Assembly: GCF_015209965.1 (NCBI RefSeq)
Contig: NZ_MU158691.1
Location: forward strand, 318,041 to 382,040
Direction: 5' to 3'
DNA from: Sphingobacterium pedocola
Lineage (GTDB): Bacteria > Bacteroidota > Bacteroidia > Sphingobacteriales > Sphingobacteriaceae
Length of the DNA: 64,000 nt
Every line of letters begins with the position of its first letter. The first letter of the stretch is position 1. A model generated the notes under the pieces. It had not been told where the DNA came from. It saw only the letters and a program-made list of their open reading frames with translations, and made no database searches. This document shows positions 25,434 through 35,344 of the stretch, in pieces. A program made the position numbers and the translations under genes.

Positions 25434-28400
25434 AGATATGCATTGCATTTGTATGCGTGCTTTTTAGTACGGCCTCTGCGCAGATCAACGTGCAGCTGCG
25501 CGTAATGCCGCCTTATCAAAGCCGCATCGCCGATTACGCGTCGCGGCCCGAGCTGATGTTGCTCACGGTAAGCAATACGTCTACGGCTGTCCAGCAGATT
25601 CAGCTCACAGGTACGATCACAGGCAATAACGGGGTCGCTGTTTGGATCCGTCCGGGTTTTAGAAGTCCGGCACCGGTTACCTTAAATCCGGGGCAGATCC
25701 TGAATTTGAATGGAAATGACATTGTACCCCTGTTTGATCACAATCAAATCGAATATACGGGCATCAGCCAGGCAGACTTCACCAGAGGGGTAGGATTGCA
25801 GGAAGGTACCTATCAGATCTGTATTCAGGCATTGGATTATACGACCTTGCAACCGTTGAGCCCGGCACAGCCTATCGGCTGCTCGCCATTGATTATATCG
25901 AGTGTCGAACCGCCCCGTGTTATCGCGCCACACAACGAGCAGGTTATCACGGAGAATGCGGCACAGGCGTTTCCGATAACTTGGAGCACCTCGCCTGGAG
26001 GCCCGGTGATGCCCAATTATCGGGTGAAGCTGGTCGAGATCTTCGGGGATATCAACGCCAATGATGCCATGCGGACGGCCTTTAGTCCGCCTTTTTTTGA
26101 TCGGGTGGTGCAAACCAATACGCTATTGTATGGACCTGCTGATCCGAAACTAATTCCCGGAAGAAGATATGCCTTAATGGTTCAGGCGGTTGATCCTTTG
26201 GGCAAAACAAGTTTTCGAAACCAGGGACAAAGTGAAGTCGTCGAATTTACCTATCAGGAACGGGCTCCGTTGCAACCGGTGGTGCCGCAGACCATCATGG
26301 CGCAGATTCCGGCGGGAGCCACCCCCATATGCGCAAGCTGTAATATCACGCAACCGACCGGCAATGCGGCAAACGACCTGATCCTGCAACAGGCAGGCGA
26401 GCGTAAGATCAAGGTAAACCAGTTTGAAATGAATGTGTTGACCGTGCAAAATACCGGTGGTAAATTGAGCGGTACGGGAACAATTGCGCTACCTGTAATC
26501 GGACAGATTTCTGCTGCCATCAAGCTACGCGTAGAATTCTCGGGGGTCTCCATTAACAGCAGCTATCAACTGCTGGAGGGAATGGTGAAAGGGATCACCC
26601 GCTCGGATTTCGGTTTTATTCCCACAATGGATAATCCGGATCTGAATACGGTTCCTCTGGATTCGCGGCAGGTCGATCAACTTGATCAATATTTTAAAAA
26701 CAATAGGGACCAATTGGTGTCCAGTGTAAATCAGTCGGTCAGTTCGATCGGTATGGAACTGCCGCTCGGAATAGATAAGGGCGCTTTCACGGTAGGGGTA
26801 ACCCATATTTTCTTCAATTCGACACAGGCTTGGATGGAGGCCGTGGCCGTGATGAATATGCCCGATGCCAATATGAAAGTGGCGTTCTCGGGCCGTGGCA
26901 TCTGTATCAATCCGCAGGATCTCTGTGGCGAAGCCACGCTGCTGCTAAGTGAAGATGCACCGCTGGGACCGTTGGGCATAACCCTTAACGGTGGCAACGA
27001 GGGCACCAAGCTGGTGTTCGACAGCAAGGGCTTTAAGGTGCTGCACATTGCGGCAACCTACCAGTTTCCGCAGGGTGCGCCACTACTGGATGCTACAACC
27101 AATGAACCCCTGAAAGTAAAACTAACGGCATCGACCGAAACCAGTTGGGCAGACTGGGTTGCTGTGGTGGATATCGATGCCTTTAAGGTGGGCGCCGTCA
27201 GCGATATCCAGTTTGGAAAAACGGGTACGACGACAAAAATAATCTATGACCATTCCGATCTGCACAACGCGGAAAATATGCCGGATCGTATCGAATCCGG
27301 TGATCCGAAAGACGCGCCGATCCTGATCGATAACAACTGGACCGGATTTTTTATTCCGGCCATCGCGGTATACCTGCCACAGGCCATACAACAGCTTTCG
27401 GGCGACCGCGTACAGATAGAAGCCACGAATATCATTTACCAAGAAGGGATCTGTGGGCAGATCGTGGCCAAGGACATCTTAGGCATTGGCAATGGCAGTC
27501 TGGATGGTTGGTTCTTGTCCATCGATGAGGTGGGGCTCAACTTTTGGAAAAATAGTTTCAAAGAGAGTTACCTGGCCGGCAAGCTGGTATTGCCGCCGTC
27601 GGGAAGCAATGCAACGAATCAAAATAACCAGATCGACTATACCTGCACCTTGACCAAGCCTGCTGGAGAGTCTATGGCATTCCAGTTCACGGCGACGGCG
27701 AGGAGGGATCTGGCGTTTGAGGCCCTGTGGACAAAAGTTAATATCAGTTCGTCTTCCAATATTTTGGTGCGGGTGGATGGTGAGGGTTTTATCGCTACAG
27801 CGACATTGCATGGCGATATGAAGTTTCAGACGGATATCGCGAAACTGCCGAAGCTGACCCTGGGCGAACTGACGTTCCAGAATATGAAAATTTCTTCGCG
27901 TGCACCGCTATTTGATCCGGGGCAGATTGATTTCCACACGGGTGGGGACGATATGGGTTGGATGCGGGAGCACGCCGACTTTAGCGATATGTTGGCCAGC
28001 AGCCAACGAAAAGGGCCTTACCACTACAGCGCGGTGGATGAGGTGTTAGTAGCTGCCGGTGGAAGCAGCAGCGTGCTGGGCTTTGAGCTGGCGGAAACAG
28101 CGGTACATCCCTTTTTAGAGGGTAACCAGGTTGGATTTCGCTTCGGTGCAGCCATGCAGTTGGTAAACAACGTCAATTTTATACCCAAAGCCAGTATCGA
28201 TTTTAAAGTATACGGCGAACTGGATGGCTTGGCAAAGAACGGCCGTAAATTCTGGAAGGCGGTGCGCGGTAAAATTGAAAAAGTGGAATTGGAAGCCAAA
28301 GCGAAACTGGGCCCGATGAATGTTGAAGGTGCCGTATATTACCATGATATCGATGTGGGCGGGAATCTTCGGGACTACGGATTAGGCGGTCGGCTGAATG

Positions 28401-31400
28401 TGGTATTACCGGGTGCAGGAATGAAGATTGGTATGCAAGCGCTCTTTGGAAGCCGGGTAGGGACCAGCAATTTCCAATATTTCTACATCGATGCATTGGT
28501 GGATTTAGGAAATTCCGGCATCCCGTTATTCCCCGGTACGGCTTTGTACGGTTTTGCTGGCGGGGTATATTACAACATGAATCAGGATACATCTGCCCGA
28601 AGGAATAGCGTAGGCGCATCGATGCCTGCGACCGATGATAAAGAAACGACGGATCCGACCTTGATTCAGATGACCAGCTTCTCAGGAACCAAATATACAC
28701 CGGATGGATCGCAGGGCGGACGTTTTGGCGTGATAGCCGGTGTCTACTTCGGGTTATCCAGTCGCAATACCTTGGAAGGGCAACTGGCCATGGATATCCG
28801 TTTTAATGGCAGCCATGGCTTTGAATACTTTGGATTGGACGGCCGGGCAGCTATTCTAACGGGTACCGATTCCGACTTTTTGCAACGCTATGATAAAGCT
28901 ATGGCCAGAGCACATATGTATCTGAAAATAAATATGCTCAACGGTCTCTTTCATAAGTTTGAGGCGGGCTTTGGCTATAGTCTGGAATACATTAGAGGCG
29001 TAACCCCACTTGCCTTATCAGCACAGGGTACTATGGAATTTTACATCGAAAATACGCTTGCGGCGAATCCGGGATCGGAAAAGGGGACGATCTGGTATTT
29101 TCGGATGGGACGTCCCAGACCGCAACAACCAAATAGGATCTCTTTTATGAGTGACTTTATTCAATCCGATGCGTATTTTCAGGTTGGAAATATGATCGAT
29201 CCGATGCCGCCGCTACCCGATCGTATCAGGGAGATTATGGGCGTAAGTAGCAATGGGGATAATGCCAACGGATTTGATAATGACCGAAGTTATGAATCGG
29301 TCAAAAATAGCCGGAATGAGCAGCTGGTGAGTTCGGGTAAAGGGATGATATTCGGTGCGCTCACGGAGCTAAAGGCGGATCCGAAGTTTCTTATTTTCTA
29401 CGCAAGCCTGTATGCCGGCGTTGGGTTTGATGTGAGTATACTGCAGCGGGATAAGCCCGAATGCGGGCAGCCTGCAGGATCCTGGTACGCCCGGGGGCAG
29501 GCTTATATCGGAGCAGAGGCAGCCTGTGGGGTTCGTGTCCGCGTATTTGGATTCAAAAAGGATATTGAATTCGTGCGGGCAGGACTAGGTGCCGCTGCAG
29601 AGCTGGGTGGGCCTGCACCGCTCTACGTGCGGGGTATCCTCGGTGGCCGTTTCGCGGTGCTGGATGGATTGATTTCGGGTCGATTCAATATCAAGTTTAC
29701 GGTGGGTACCGTATGTGATAACTCCACAACGAACCGCGAGCTGAAACTTATAGCAGATATCTATCCGGGTGGGGGCAATGTGAGTACGGCGGCGCAGGCT
29801 GCGGTGTCCTTCAACTTTCCGCTGAATAAGGATTTTATTGTGCCGATCACAACAACGGATAAGGATGGAAATATCAAATCGGTCGCCTACGATCTATTCC
29901 GCTTCCGTCCGGAATATGTAACCATAAATGTGTCGGAAAATGGAAATACCGTTTTCGATCGGTCCGATTTTGACTTGGCCATGGGGCTCACCGCATTACC
30001 TGAAAATAGTCCGTACAGACGATCAAGTCCGCTTTATAAGCTGGCTTTAAAATCTGGTGGCGACCTGTTGAAAAGGAAAACCAATTACAAAATTGATGTA
30101 ACGGCGAAAGCGAAGTATTTTCCTGACCTAAAGCAGGGCCGTGGTACAATGGAAACATTGAAAGATAATCTGGCAGAGCAGACGTTTAGAGACGTCTTGG
30201 TGACAGGTACGCGAATCATTTATATAGACAGGAAAGATTCGACATTCACGACAGACAACGGGCCGAAGAAAATCTCGTTGGAGCACCTTGTCGATATTCT
30301 CCCGGTACACAGGCACCGCTCGTTGCCCGCGCAGACCATGTCGAATGTATCTTCTTTCCTAAAGCTTTCGAGGGGATATTCACCGGATAACAATACGTTT
30401 GATACAAATATCTCATCGCCACAGGCAACGGTTCGTATCGTGAATATGGCTTCGGGTGCGACGGAGGTGTCTAAATTGGAAGTGCCGCTCCATACAGGCG
30501 ATCGTACCAATTGGAATTTCGCCATGCCTACTTTGGCTGAGAATAACAATTACGCCATCCGTATGTATCTGAAAGGGCAGCCTACTGCGGCGCCTGCTGC
30601 CAACACACAGGGTGGAACCATGCTGTCGGCGGTAAGTAGCCTATCCATGGCGGGCGAAGGCTTGGTTGCTGGTGGTACGGCGAGGATCAACAGCCGCAAA
30701 CTGATGGAAAATGCCCTGCGTATGGGGCCGGGGGAGCATGAAGTATTCTCCTGGTACTTTAATACAGGCCAATCCAAGACTTTTAAGGATAAGTACAATG
30801 CGTTAAAAATAAATAAGTTAACCGTCAACGGTATGGAAGCCAGTCTACAGCAGGATCAACAGGTAAATCTGACCAACTTTAACTGGTTCGATTCGTCGAT
30901 TCGTTCGGTGACGGCCATGCATGTAACTTACGAGTTTACGGGAGACGAGTACTTCAATAAACTGGACGACGATACCTGGACCATCGGGCAGGTGTTTCCA
31001 AACGTAGGAAATACCAATACGGCCGCAAAACTGTCGCGTAATTATCCGGGTATGGCCTACGATCATGCGCAGAATGTAACCGAATTGGATCGGATCTTCC
31101 GTGACTTTGTACGGCAGGCCTTCGGAAGCAGTTACGAGTTGAACATCAATATGATGACTATGCCCTGGAACCCAATTACGGGAGGTATTGATTCGTATAC
31201 AGAGAATATCTTTCCGCATTTGAGCGATATCATGGGGCAGGATCTCTTTGGTGTTAATTACAGTGAGAACAACTACGGGACACCGCCGAAAGCGGAGTCG
31301 CATGCCGCGGATCTGAATCCGGCAAGCGACCAGAAAACGGAATCGGGTATGGTATCGTCTATTTTATTGAATACGAAAAAATATTCGACACTCTTTTCGG

Positions 31401-31684
31401 CACAGGCTGTTGCGAACTCGGTGGTACTGGCCAATATGGGGCAGCCGAAAAAGGTGTTTACCGTCAAGATGACCATCCATCACCAGAGTGGCGTGGGGGT
31501 GACTACGGGTATGAACACCCTATTCAAGAATATGGTACAACAGAAGAAAAATCTAGGCTATCCGGCAGATTTGGTCGGCCGGGCAGGTATACTGATGGAT
31601 CAGGTCAAAACGATGACATCGCCGGCCAACCTCCAGATTCAGATGCCGGTACAGGCACCGAAGGTTAATGTTAAAATGCGTTAG
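25421..31684 (+). CDS. Giant TANFOR-domain exported protein, 2087 aa
   Basis: A very large exported protein. After the signal peptide (IAFVCVLFSTASAQ) the first about 150 residues match the TANFOR domain known from Tannerella forsythia surface proteins (INVQLRVMPPYQSRIADYASRPELMLLTVSN, NPGQILNLNG, GTYQICIQALDY). An FnIII-like segment follows at about 165-285 (PPRVIAPHNEQVITENAAQAFPITWS). The bulk is long beta-rich sequence of unknown fold, with a short CASCNI cysteine pair near 310. No T9SS sorting domain is obvious at the C-terminus (PVQAPKVNVKMR). It overlaps the barrel gene by 13 bp and is followed 2 bp later by the FnIII gene. Expected to be exported and envelope- or surface-associated. 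The function is unknown. Confidence 0.88.
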   Translation: MEKIKICIAFVCVLFSTASAQINVQLRVMPPYQSRIADYASRPELMLLTVSNTSTAVQQIQLTGTITGNNGVAVWIRPGFRSPAPVTLNPGQILNLNGNDIVPLFDHNQIEYTGISQADFTRGVGLQEGTYQICIQALDYTTLQPLSPAQPIGCSPLIISSVEPPRVIAPHNEQVITENAAQAFPITWSTSPGGPVMPNYRVKLVEIFGDINANDAMRTAFSPPFFDRVVQTNTLLYGPADPKLIPGRRYALMVQAVDPLGKTSFRNQGQSEVVEFTYQERAPLQPVVPQTIMAQIPAGATPICASCNITQPTGNAANDLILQQAGERKIKVNQFEMNVLTVQNTGGKLSGTGTIALPVIGQISAAIKLRVEFSGVSINSSYQLLEGMVKGITRSDFGFIPTMDNPDLNTVPLDSRQVDQLDQYFKNNRDQLVSSVNQSVSSIGMELPLGIDKGAFTVGVTHIFFNSTQAWMEAVAVMNMPDANMKVAFSGRGICINPQDLCGEATLLLSEDAPLGPLGITLNGGNEGTKLVFDSKGFKVLHIAATYQFPQGAPLLDATTNEPLKVKLTASTETSWADWVAVVDIDAFKVGAVSDIQFGKTGTTTKIIYDHSDLHNAENMPDRIESGDPKDAPILIDNNWTGFFIPAIAVYLPQAIQQLSGDRVQIEATNIIYQEGICGQIVAKDILGIGNGSLDGWFLSIDEVGLNFWKNSFKESYLAGKLVLPPSGSNATNQNNQIDYTCTLTKPAGESMAFQFTATARRDLAFEALWTKVNISSSSNILVRVDGEGFIATATLHGDMKFQTDIAKLPKLTLGELTFQNMKISSRAPLFDPGQIDFHTGGDDMGWMREHADFSDMLASSQRKGPYHYSAVDEVLVAAGGSSSVLGFELAETAVHPFLEGNQVGFRFGAAMQLVNNVNFIPKASIDFKVYGELDGLAKNGRKFWKAVRGKIEKVELEAKAKLGPMNVEGAVYYHDIDVGGNLRDYGLGGRLNVVLPGAGMKIGMQALFGSRVGTSNFQYFYIDALVDLGNSGIPLFPGTALYGFAGGVYYNMNQDTSARRNSVGASMPATDDKETTDPTLIQMTSFSGTKYTPDGSQGGRFGVIAGVYFGLSSRNTLEGQLAMDIRFNGSHGFEYFGLDGRAAILTGTDSDFLQRYDKAMARAHMYLKINMLNGLFHKFEAGFGYSLEYIRGVTPLALSAQGTMEFYIENTLAANPGSEKGTIWYFRMGRPRPQQPNRISFMSDFIQSDAYFQVGNMIDPMPPLPDRIREIMGVSSNGDNANGFDNDRSYESVKNSRNEQLVSSGKGMIFGALTELKADPKFLIFYASLYAGVGFDVSILQRDKPECGQPAGSWYARGQAYIGAEAACGVRVRVFGFKKDIEFVRAGLGAAAELGGPAPLYVRGILGGRFAVLDGLISGRFNIKFTVGTVCDNSTTNRELKLIADIYPGGGNVSTAAQAAVSFNFPLNKDFIVPITTTDKDGNIKSVAYDLFRFRPEYVTINVSENGNTVFDRSDFDLAMGLTALPENSPYRRSSPLYKLALKSGGDLLKRKTNYKIDVTAKAKYFPDLKQGRGTMETLKDNLAEQTFRDVLVTGTRIIYIDRKDSTFTTDNGPKKISLEHLVDILPVHRHRSLPAQTMSNVSSFLKLSRGYSPDNNTFDTNISSPQATVRIVNMASGATEVSKLEVPLHTGDRTNWNFAMPTLAENNNYAIRMYLKGQPTAAPAANTQGGTMLSAVSSLSMAGEGLVAGGTARINSRKLMENALRMGPGEHEVFSWYFNTGQSKTFKDKYNALKINKLTVNGMEASLQQDQQVNLTNFNWFDSSIRSVTAMHVTYEFTGDEYFNKLDDDTWTIGQVFPNVGNTNTAAKLSRNYPGMAYDHAQNVTELDRIFRDFVRQAFGSSYELNINMMTMPWNPITGGIDSYTENIFPHLSDIMGQDLFGVNYSENNYGTPPKAESHAADLNPASDQKTESGMVSSILLNTKKYSTLFSAQAVANSVVLANMGQPKKVFTVKMTIHHQSGVGVTTGMNTLFKNMVQQKKNLGYPADLVGRAGILMDQVKTMTSPANLQIQMPVQAPKVNVKMR

Positions 31685-31686
31685 TT

Positions 31687-33786
31687 ATGAACAGAATAAT
31701 CGTGAAATATAGTATTTGCTTCGTTGCGCTGGTCTATGGTCTAGCTCTTCTTACGCTCGGGAATCTTCAGGCGCAAACTGTACCGGCTACGGACACGCTG
31801 GACGAGAAAATAACGGGAAGTATATTCCTGAAGGTAAAAGCCTACCCCGATAAACTGGTCTTACGCTGGGGGATCGATAATGCCGCCGTATGGCTGGTGG
31901 CGAATGATGTAGGGATCGGTATAGATCGTATCGTACTGGATGAACAGAATAAGCCCTTACAAAAGCAATGGACGAAGATCAATACCCGACCGATAAAGCA
32001 CGAGGATGAAGACCTTTTTAGGCAGCGCGTGCTGGCCGATACGGGCAATAACGCGCTGTTGATCGCCGCAGAAGCCTTGTTTGGGAATCCAAGTATCGCT
32101 GCCCCCAGTATTGCAGACCAGGAAAGTATGGAAAATGCCAGCATGGAGTTTGAAAATAAATATACCTTGGCGATGATGGCTGCGGATATGGATACGGTAA
32201 GTGCCAACGCATTGGGTATGCGCTACACGGATCACCTGGCCGTAAACGGAACATATAAATATGCGTACCGGGTTTATATCGATAGCCCGCTGCCGTCGGT
32301 ATTTGAGGTTGATACCGCTTTTTATTTGTTGCCCGGAAGCATGAAGGATGAAGTCCTTTCGCCACGAAATGTAAAAGCCGTGGGTAAAGACAGGGCTGTA
32401 CATATCCTTATTCCCAATGATGGGCTGCACAATACTTTTACCTCCTATAATGTGGAACGATCGGAAGATGGGGCACAGTTCACGAGACTGAATCAAATCC
32501 CGATCGTATTTAACCGACTGGTCGATGCAAAAGACTTTATTTACATCGATAGCGTGGACAACTACACGAAGTATTATTACCGTGTAAACGGTATTGATGC
32601 CTTTGCGGATACCAGCTACTATGCGCCGGTCGTTAGTGCGCTTGCCCAGCAGCAAACGGCACCACCGAGGGGATATTTAATGGCACGGATAGAACAGGGT
32701 AAATTTGCCCATTTATCCTGGACACAGGAGACCGATGCCGATCGCCCGATTGCGGGATTTATCGTGAGGAAGGGCGCGCAGATGGATCAATTAGACGACT
32801 ACCTTACGGAAGAGCTTTTGCCGGCGTCGCAGCGGGAATACACCGACCAGAATACCGACCTGGTGAAGGGGGTATACTACCAGGTATTGGCGGTGGATAC
32901 CGCGGGGAATTATGCAGGAACGAATGTACAGTACGTATTTGCCTACGACAGTATTCCGCCGCTGCCGCCGACGGGTTTACAGGGCTTTGTAGACAGTACG
33001 GGCGTGGTTACGGTACGCTGGCATGTGGACTATCTGGATAATATACAGGGGTATAGGGTGTTTATGGCTAACCAAAAAAGCGGGTCCTATTCGCCTATTA
33101 CGGCTGATTTTGTACGGGATTCTGTATTCATTGATACCCTGGACCGCAGTGTGCTCAACAAAGAGGTGTATTACCGTGTGGTGGCGATTGATGGCAACAG
33201 CAACCACAGTGATTTTTCGGATATCCTGACGGTCGCTCGACCTAAAATGGTGCAGACACCCGCTCCGGTTATTGAAAATTATAAGGTCTCCGATGGTACG
33301 GTATCCTTCCGTTGGGTGCTGCCACCCGGAGATGACAGCAAAGCGGTGGAGGTACTCCGCCGTGTCGCGCTTGATTCCCTGTGGTCTACCCTGGCCACAC
33401 TTCCGTTGGAAACGCTAAGCTATACCGATAGTACCGTAGAAGCAAGCCGCAATTATGAGTATGCGGTGCGGGTACGGGATAACCAAAACAAGGTATCCGA
33501 AATTAGCTTTCCATTGCAGGTATTTGTCTATGCCAGCGCACAAAATGCGCCGGGAACCCTAACCGTAAAAATGGAGAATGAGAAGCCCGTGCTATCGTGG
33601 ACTGCCCCGGCGGATATGGAAGTGGATTACTATATTATCTATAAAGCGGAAGGAAATGGGCTGGTGCAGTATGACTCCGTAACCGGGAGTGCGCATACCT
33701 ATACCGATGTCGCTGCCGGAAAGAAATATGGTTTGAAAGCGGTGTTTAAAAATCAGACGGTGTCTGCCCTGCTCGTATCGCCTTAG
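31687..33786 (+). CDS. Multi-FnIII exported protein, 699 aa
   Basis: A signal peptide (ALVYGLALLTLGNLQAQ) is followed by a unique 200-residue part (including ESMENASMEFENKYTLAMMAADMD). From about residue 235 come five fibronectin type III-like modules in series, recognisable by recurring SYNVERSEDG, YYRVNGIDA, FIVRKGAQM, YYQVLAVDTAGN, YRVFMANQKSGSY, YYRVVAIDGNSNHS and YEYAVRVRDNQNK strands. It begins 2 bp after the TANFOR gene and closes the operon. The TANFOR and FnIII products are probably assembled together outside the cell. The partner choice is inferred from gene order only. Confidence 0.88.
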   Translation: MNRIIVKYSICFVALVYGLALLTLGNLQAQTVPATDTLDEKITGSIFLKVKAYPDKLVLRWGIDNAAVWLVANDVGIGIDRIVLDEQNKPLQKQWTKINTRPIKHEDEDLFRQRVLADTGNNALLIAAEALFGNPSIAAPSIADQESMENASMEFENKYTLAMMAADMDTVSANALGMRYTDHLAVNGTYKYAYRVYIDSPLPSVFEVDTAFYLLPGSMKDEVLSPRNVKAVGKDRAVHILIPNDGLHNTFTSYNVERSEDGAQFTRLNQIPIVFNRLVDAKDFIYIDSVDNYTKYYYRVNGIDAFADTSYYAPVVSALAQQQTAPPRGYLMARIEQGKFAHLSWTQETDADRPIAGFIVRKGAQMDQLDDYLTEELLPASQREYTDQNTDLVKGVYYQVLAVDTAGNYAGTNVQYVFAYDSIPPLPPTGLQGFVDSTGVVTVRWHVDYLDNIQGYRVFMANQKSGSYSPITADFVRDSVFIDTLDRSVLNKEVYYRVVAIDGNSNHSDFSDILTVARPKMVQTPAPVIENYKVSDGTVSFRWVLPPGDDSKAVEVLRRVALDSLWSTLATLPLETLSYTDSTVEASRNYEYAVRVRDNQNKVSEISFPLQVFVYASAQNAPGTLTVKMENEKPVLSWTAPADMEVDYYIIYKAEGNGLVQYDSVTGSAHTYTDVAAGKKYGLKAVFKNQTVSALLVSP

Positions 33787-33866
33787 GGTTTTCGAGCTTG
33801 ATGTTGTTAAATTAAGGATTTATATGTTATTCTGTTATGCGGACGCTTGCCGAAGCATCTTTTAGC

Positions 33867-34432
33867 TTTTTCGACCCTGTAATGGATACCTCGACCGGAT
33901 TGGGTTAGGGCTAGTCCCAACTGGGCTGGCAGCTAACGGGTTATGGTTAGGATTCAACCCAATATAGTTAGCCTTCGACCCAACTGGTTTAGCAGCTAAC
34001 GGGTTAGGATTAGTGCTCAACCCAATATAGTTAACCTTTGACCCAAGCCGGTGGGCAGCTAACGGGTTAGGGTTAGTGCTCAACCCAATATAATTAACCG
34101 TCGGCCCAAGCGGGTGGGCAGCTAATCGGTTAGGGCCGGCAGCTAACCGGATATGGTTAACGTGCAACTCAATATGTTTAGCTCTTGACCGGACTGGGCT
34201 AGCAGCTAACCGGATATGGTTAATACGCAACCCAATACAGATAGCCCTTGACCTAACTTGGTTAGCATTTAACCGGGTATGGTTAGCGCTTAACCCACGA
34301 TAGTTAGTCCTTGACCAACCGGATGAACCCCCGACCGGATCCAGTTAACCATAAACCTAACTGGGCTGGCATTTAAGCGGGTAAGGATAGCGCTCAACCG
34401 AGTGTGGAGCAGCCTCAACCTAGTCCGGAAAC
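33867..34432. repeat. 21-bp-period tandem array with 63-bp higher-order units
   Basis: About 26 imperfect units of 21 bp. Most units have the core AACC-N6-GGTT, an inverted repeat, followed by A and a purine. Units group by three: CAGCTAAC recurs at 33930, 33993, 34056 and 34119 at exact 63-bp intervals, then at 34140 and 34203. One unit is 20 bp and one is 22 bp near the right end. The 21-bp step equals two helical turns, so every dyad faces the same side of the DNA. Confidence 0.9.
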
Positions 34433-34654
34433 CTCCCTAACAAGTCATTTATACCCTATTTTGATCAATCTTGGTCAGCTCCGGGCTAATCTTGGTCAAT
34501 CTTGATCAAATTTTCGTACGCCCTTCTTATACTCCCCATCTTCGGGTATGAAAACGACAAACATACCCCCTAGAGGACCACCATTTGTGCTATATGCTGT
34601 GAAGCAAACGGGCAAATAAATGCAAGGTCCAAGTAGACTTCACCACATGGCAAC

Positions 34655-34679
34655 TCACTTGCCTAATGGAGGCAGGTGA
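34655..34679 (+). promoter_or_regulatory. Hairpin in the leader of the 210-aa gene
   Basis: TCACTTGCCT pairs with AGGCAGGTGA (9 of 10) around AATGG, 32 bp before the ATG at 34712. It could be a leader hairpin. Its function is not determined. Confidence 0.4.
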
Positions 34680-34711
34680 CCATTTAGTTCAACATCAAAA
34701 ATAAAATTATC

Positions 34712-35344
34712 ATGAGAACAGAAAAAGTAATCTCAAATTATAAAGACCTGTCAGACGATGAGCTGGCGGTATTAGCGGGAAAAATTTTAGGTGCATTGAC
34801 AGACAATGCAAATTTTCCCGATCCCATTCCCGCATTGGTGGATTTAACGACGGTAGTGAACGACTACCGGACTAAGCATGAAATCGCCATACGGGGTGGC
34901 AGCGTGCTAGATAAGCGGCTTAAAAACGAAAGTCGAAAACAGTTGCTGTATGAAATGGGGCAGCTTGCACATCACGTAAATACGGTGTCGGCCGGAAACC
35001 TAGCTGTACTGACCAGCTCGGCCATGATTTTGGCTAAGCAGCCTTCTGGAAAGCAAGTGCCTTATACCATTTTACGGGTGACCTTAAAAGACGGTAGCCT
35101 AAGCGGACAGATGCGGGTGGATTTTACGGCGCAGAAAAGTATCTGGGAGTATGAGATCCAAATCGGTGAATGGCCGAACGATGCAGCAGATATCATATGG
35201 GGACAGTCCTATTTTACGACTACATCCCGTGGCAACATCGTTGCGCCGTTAACACCCGGTACCCGGTACTACGTGAGGGTGCGTGCCCGAAATGCAAAGG
35301 GTAGCAGTGACTGGACCGAAGCGGTATCGATGATTGTGCGGTAG
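34712..35344 (+). CDS. FnIII-containing protein of the lysis-like block, 210 aa
   Basis: No signal peptide is visible. Residues 1-110 are helical (LSDDELAVLAGKILGALTDNANFPDPIPALVDLTTVVNDYRTKHEIAIRGG, then KNESRKQLLYEMGQLAHHVNTVSAGNLAVLTSSAMILAKQ). The C-terminal 90 residues are a fibronectin type III-like module with YEIQIGEWPNDA and LTPGTRYYVRVRARNAKGSSDWTEAVSMIV. It is probably cytoplasmic or released without a classical signal. It stands between the 21-bp array and the holin-like gene, surrounded by repeats. Phage-associated proteins can carry FnIII modules like this, but no phage homology can be shown here. Confidence 0.8.
   Translation: MRTEKVISNYKDLSDDELAVLAGKILGALTDNANFPDPIPALVDLTTVVNDYRTKHEIAIRGGSVLDKRLKNESRKQLLYEMGQLAHHVNTVSAGNLAVLTSSAMILAKQPSGKQVPYTILRVTLKDGSLSGQMRVDFTAQKSIWEYEIQIGEWPNDAADIIWGQSYFTTTSRGNIVAPLTPGTRYYVRVRARNAKGSSDWTEAVSMIVR

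Larger units (their letters stand above)
33787..34711. other. 925-bp non-coding stretch with minisatellite and hairpins
   Basis: It contains the 21-bp-period array (33867-34432). Next is a segment at about 34460-34510 with direct repeats of AATCTTGGTCA flanked by inverted TTTGATCAA/TTGATCAAA. A hairpin TCACTTGCCT/AGGCAGGTGA at 34655-34679 stands before the next gene. The array is frame-neutral because 21 is divisible by 3, so a minus-strand frame stays open for 123 codons, but it has only a TTG start and is not a credible gene. Confidence 0.7.

Noticed and set aside
33862..34230. Minus-strand frame of 122 codons with 7- and 21-residue repeats (NPNPLAA, NYIGLST)
   Set aside because: It is a by-product of the 21-bp array, whose period is divisible by three. 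The start is TTG, there is no ribosome-binding sequence, and the frame covers only part of the array.
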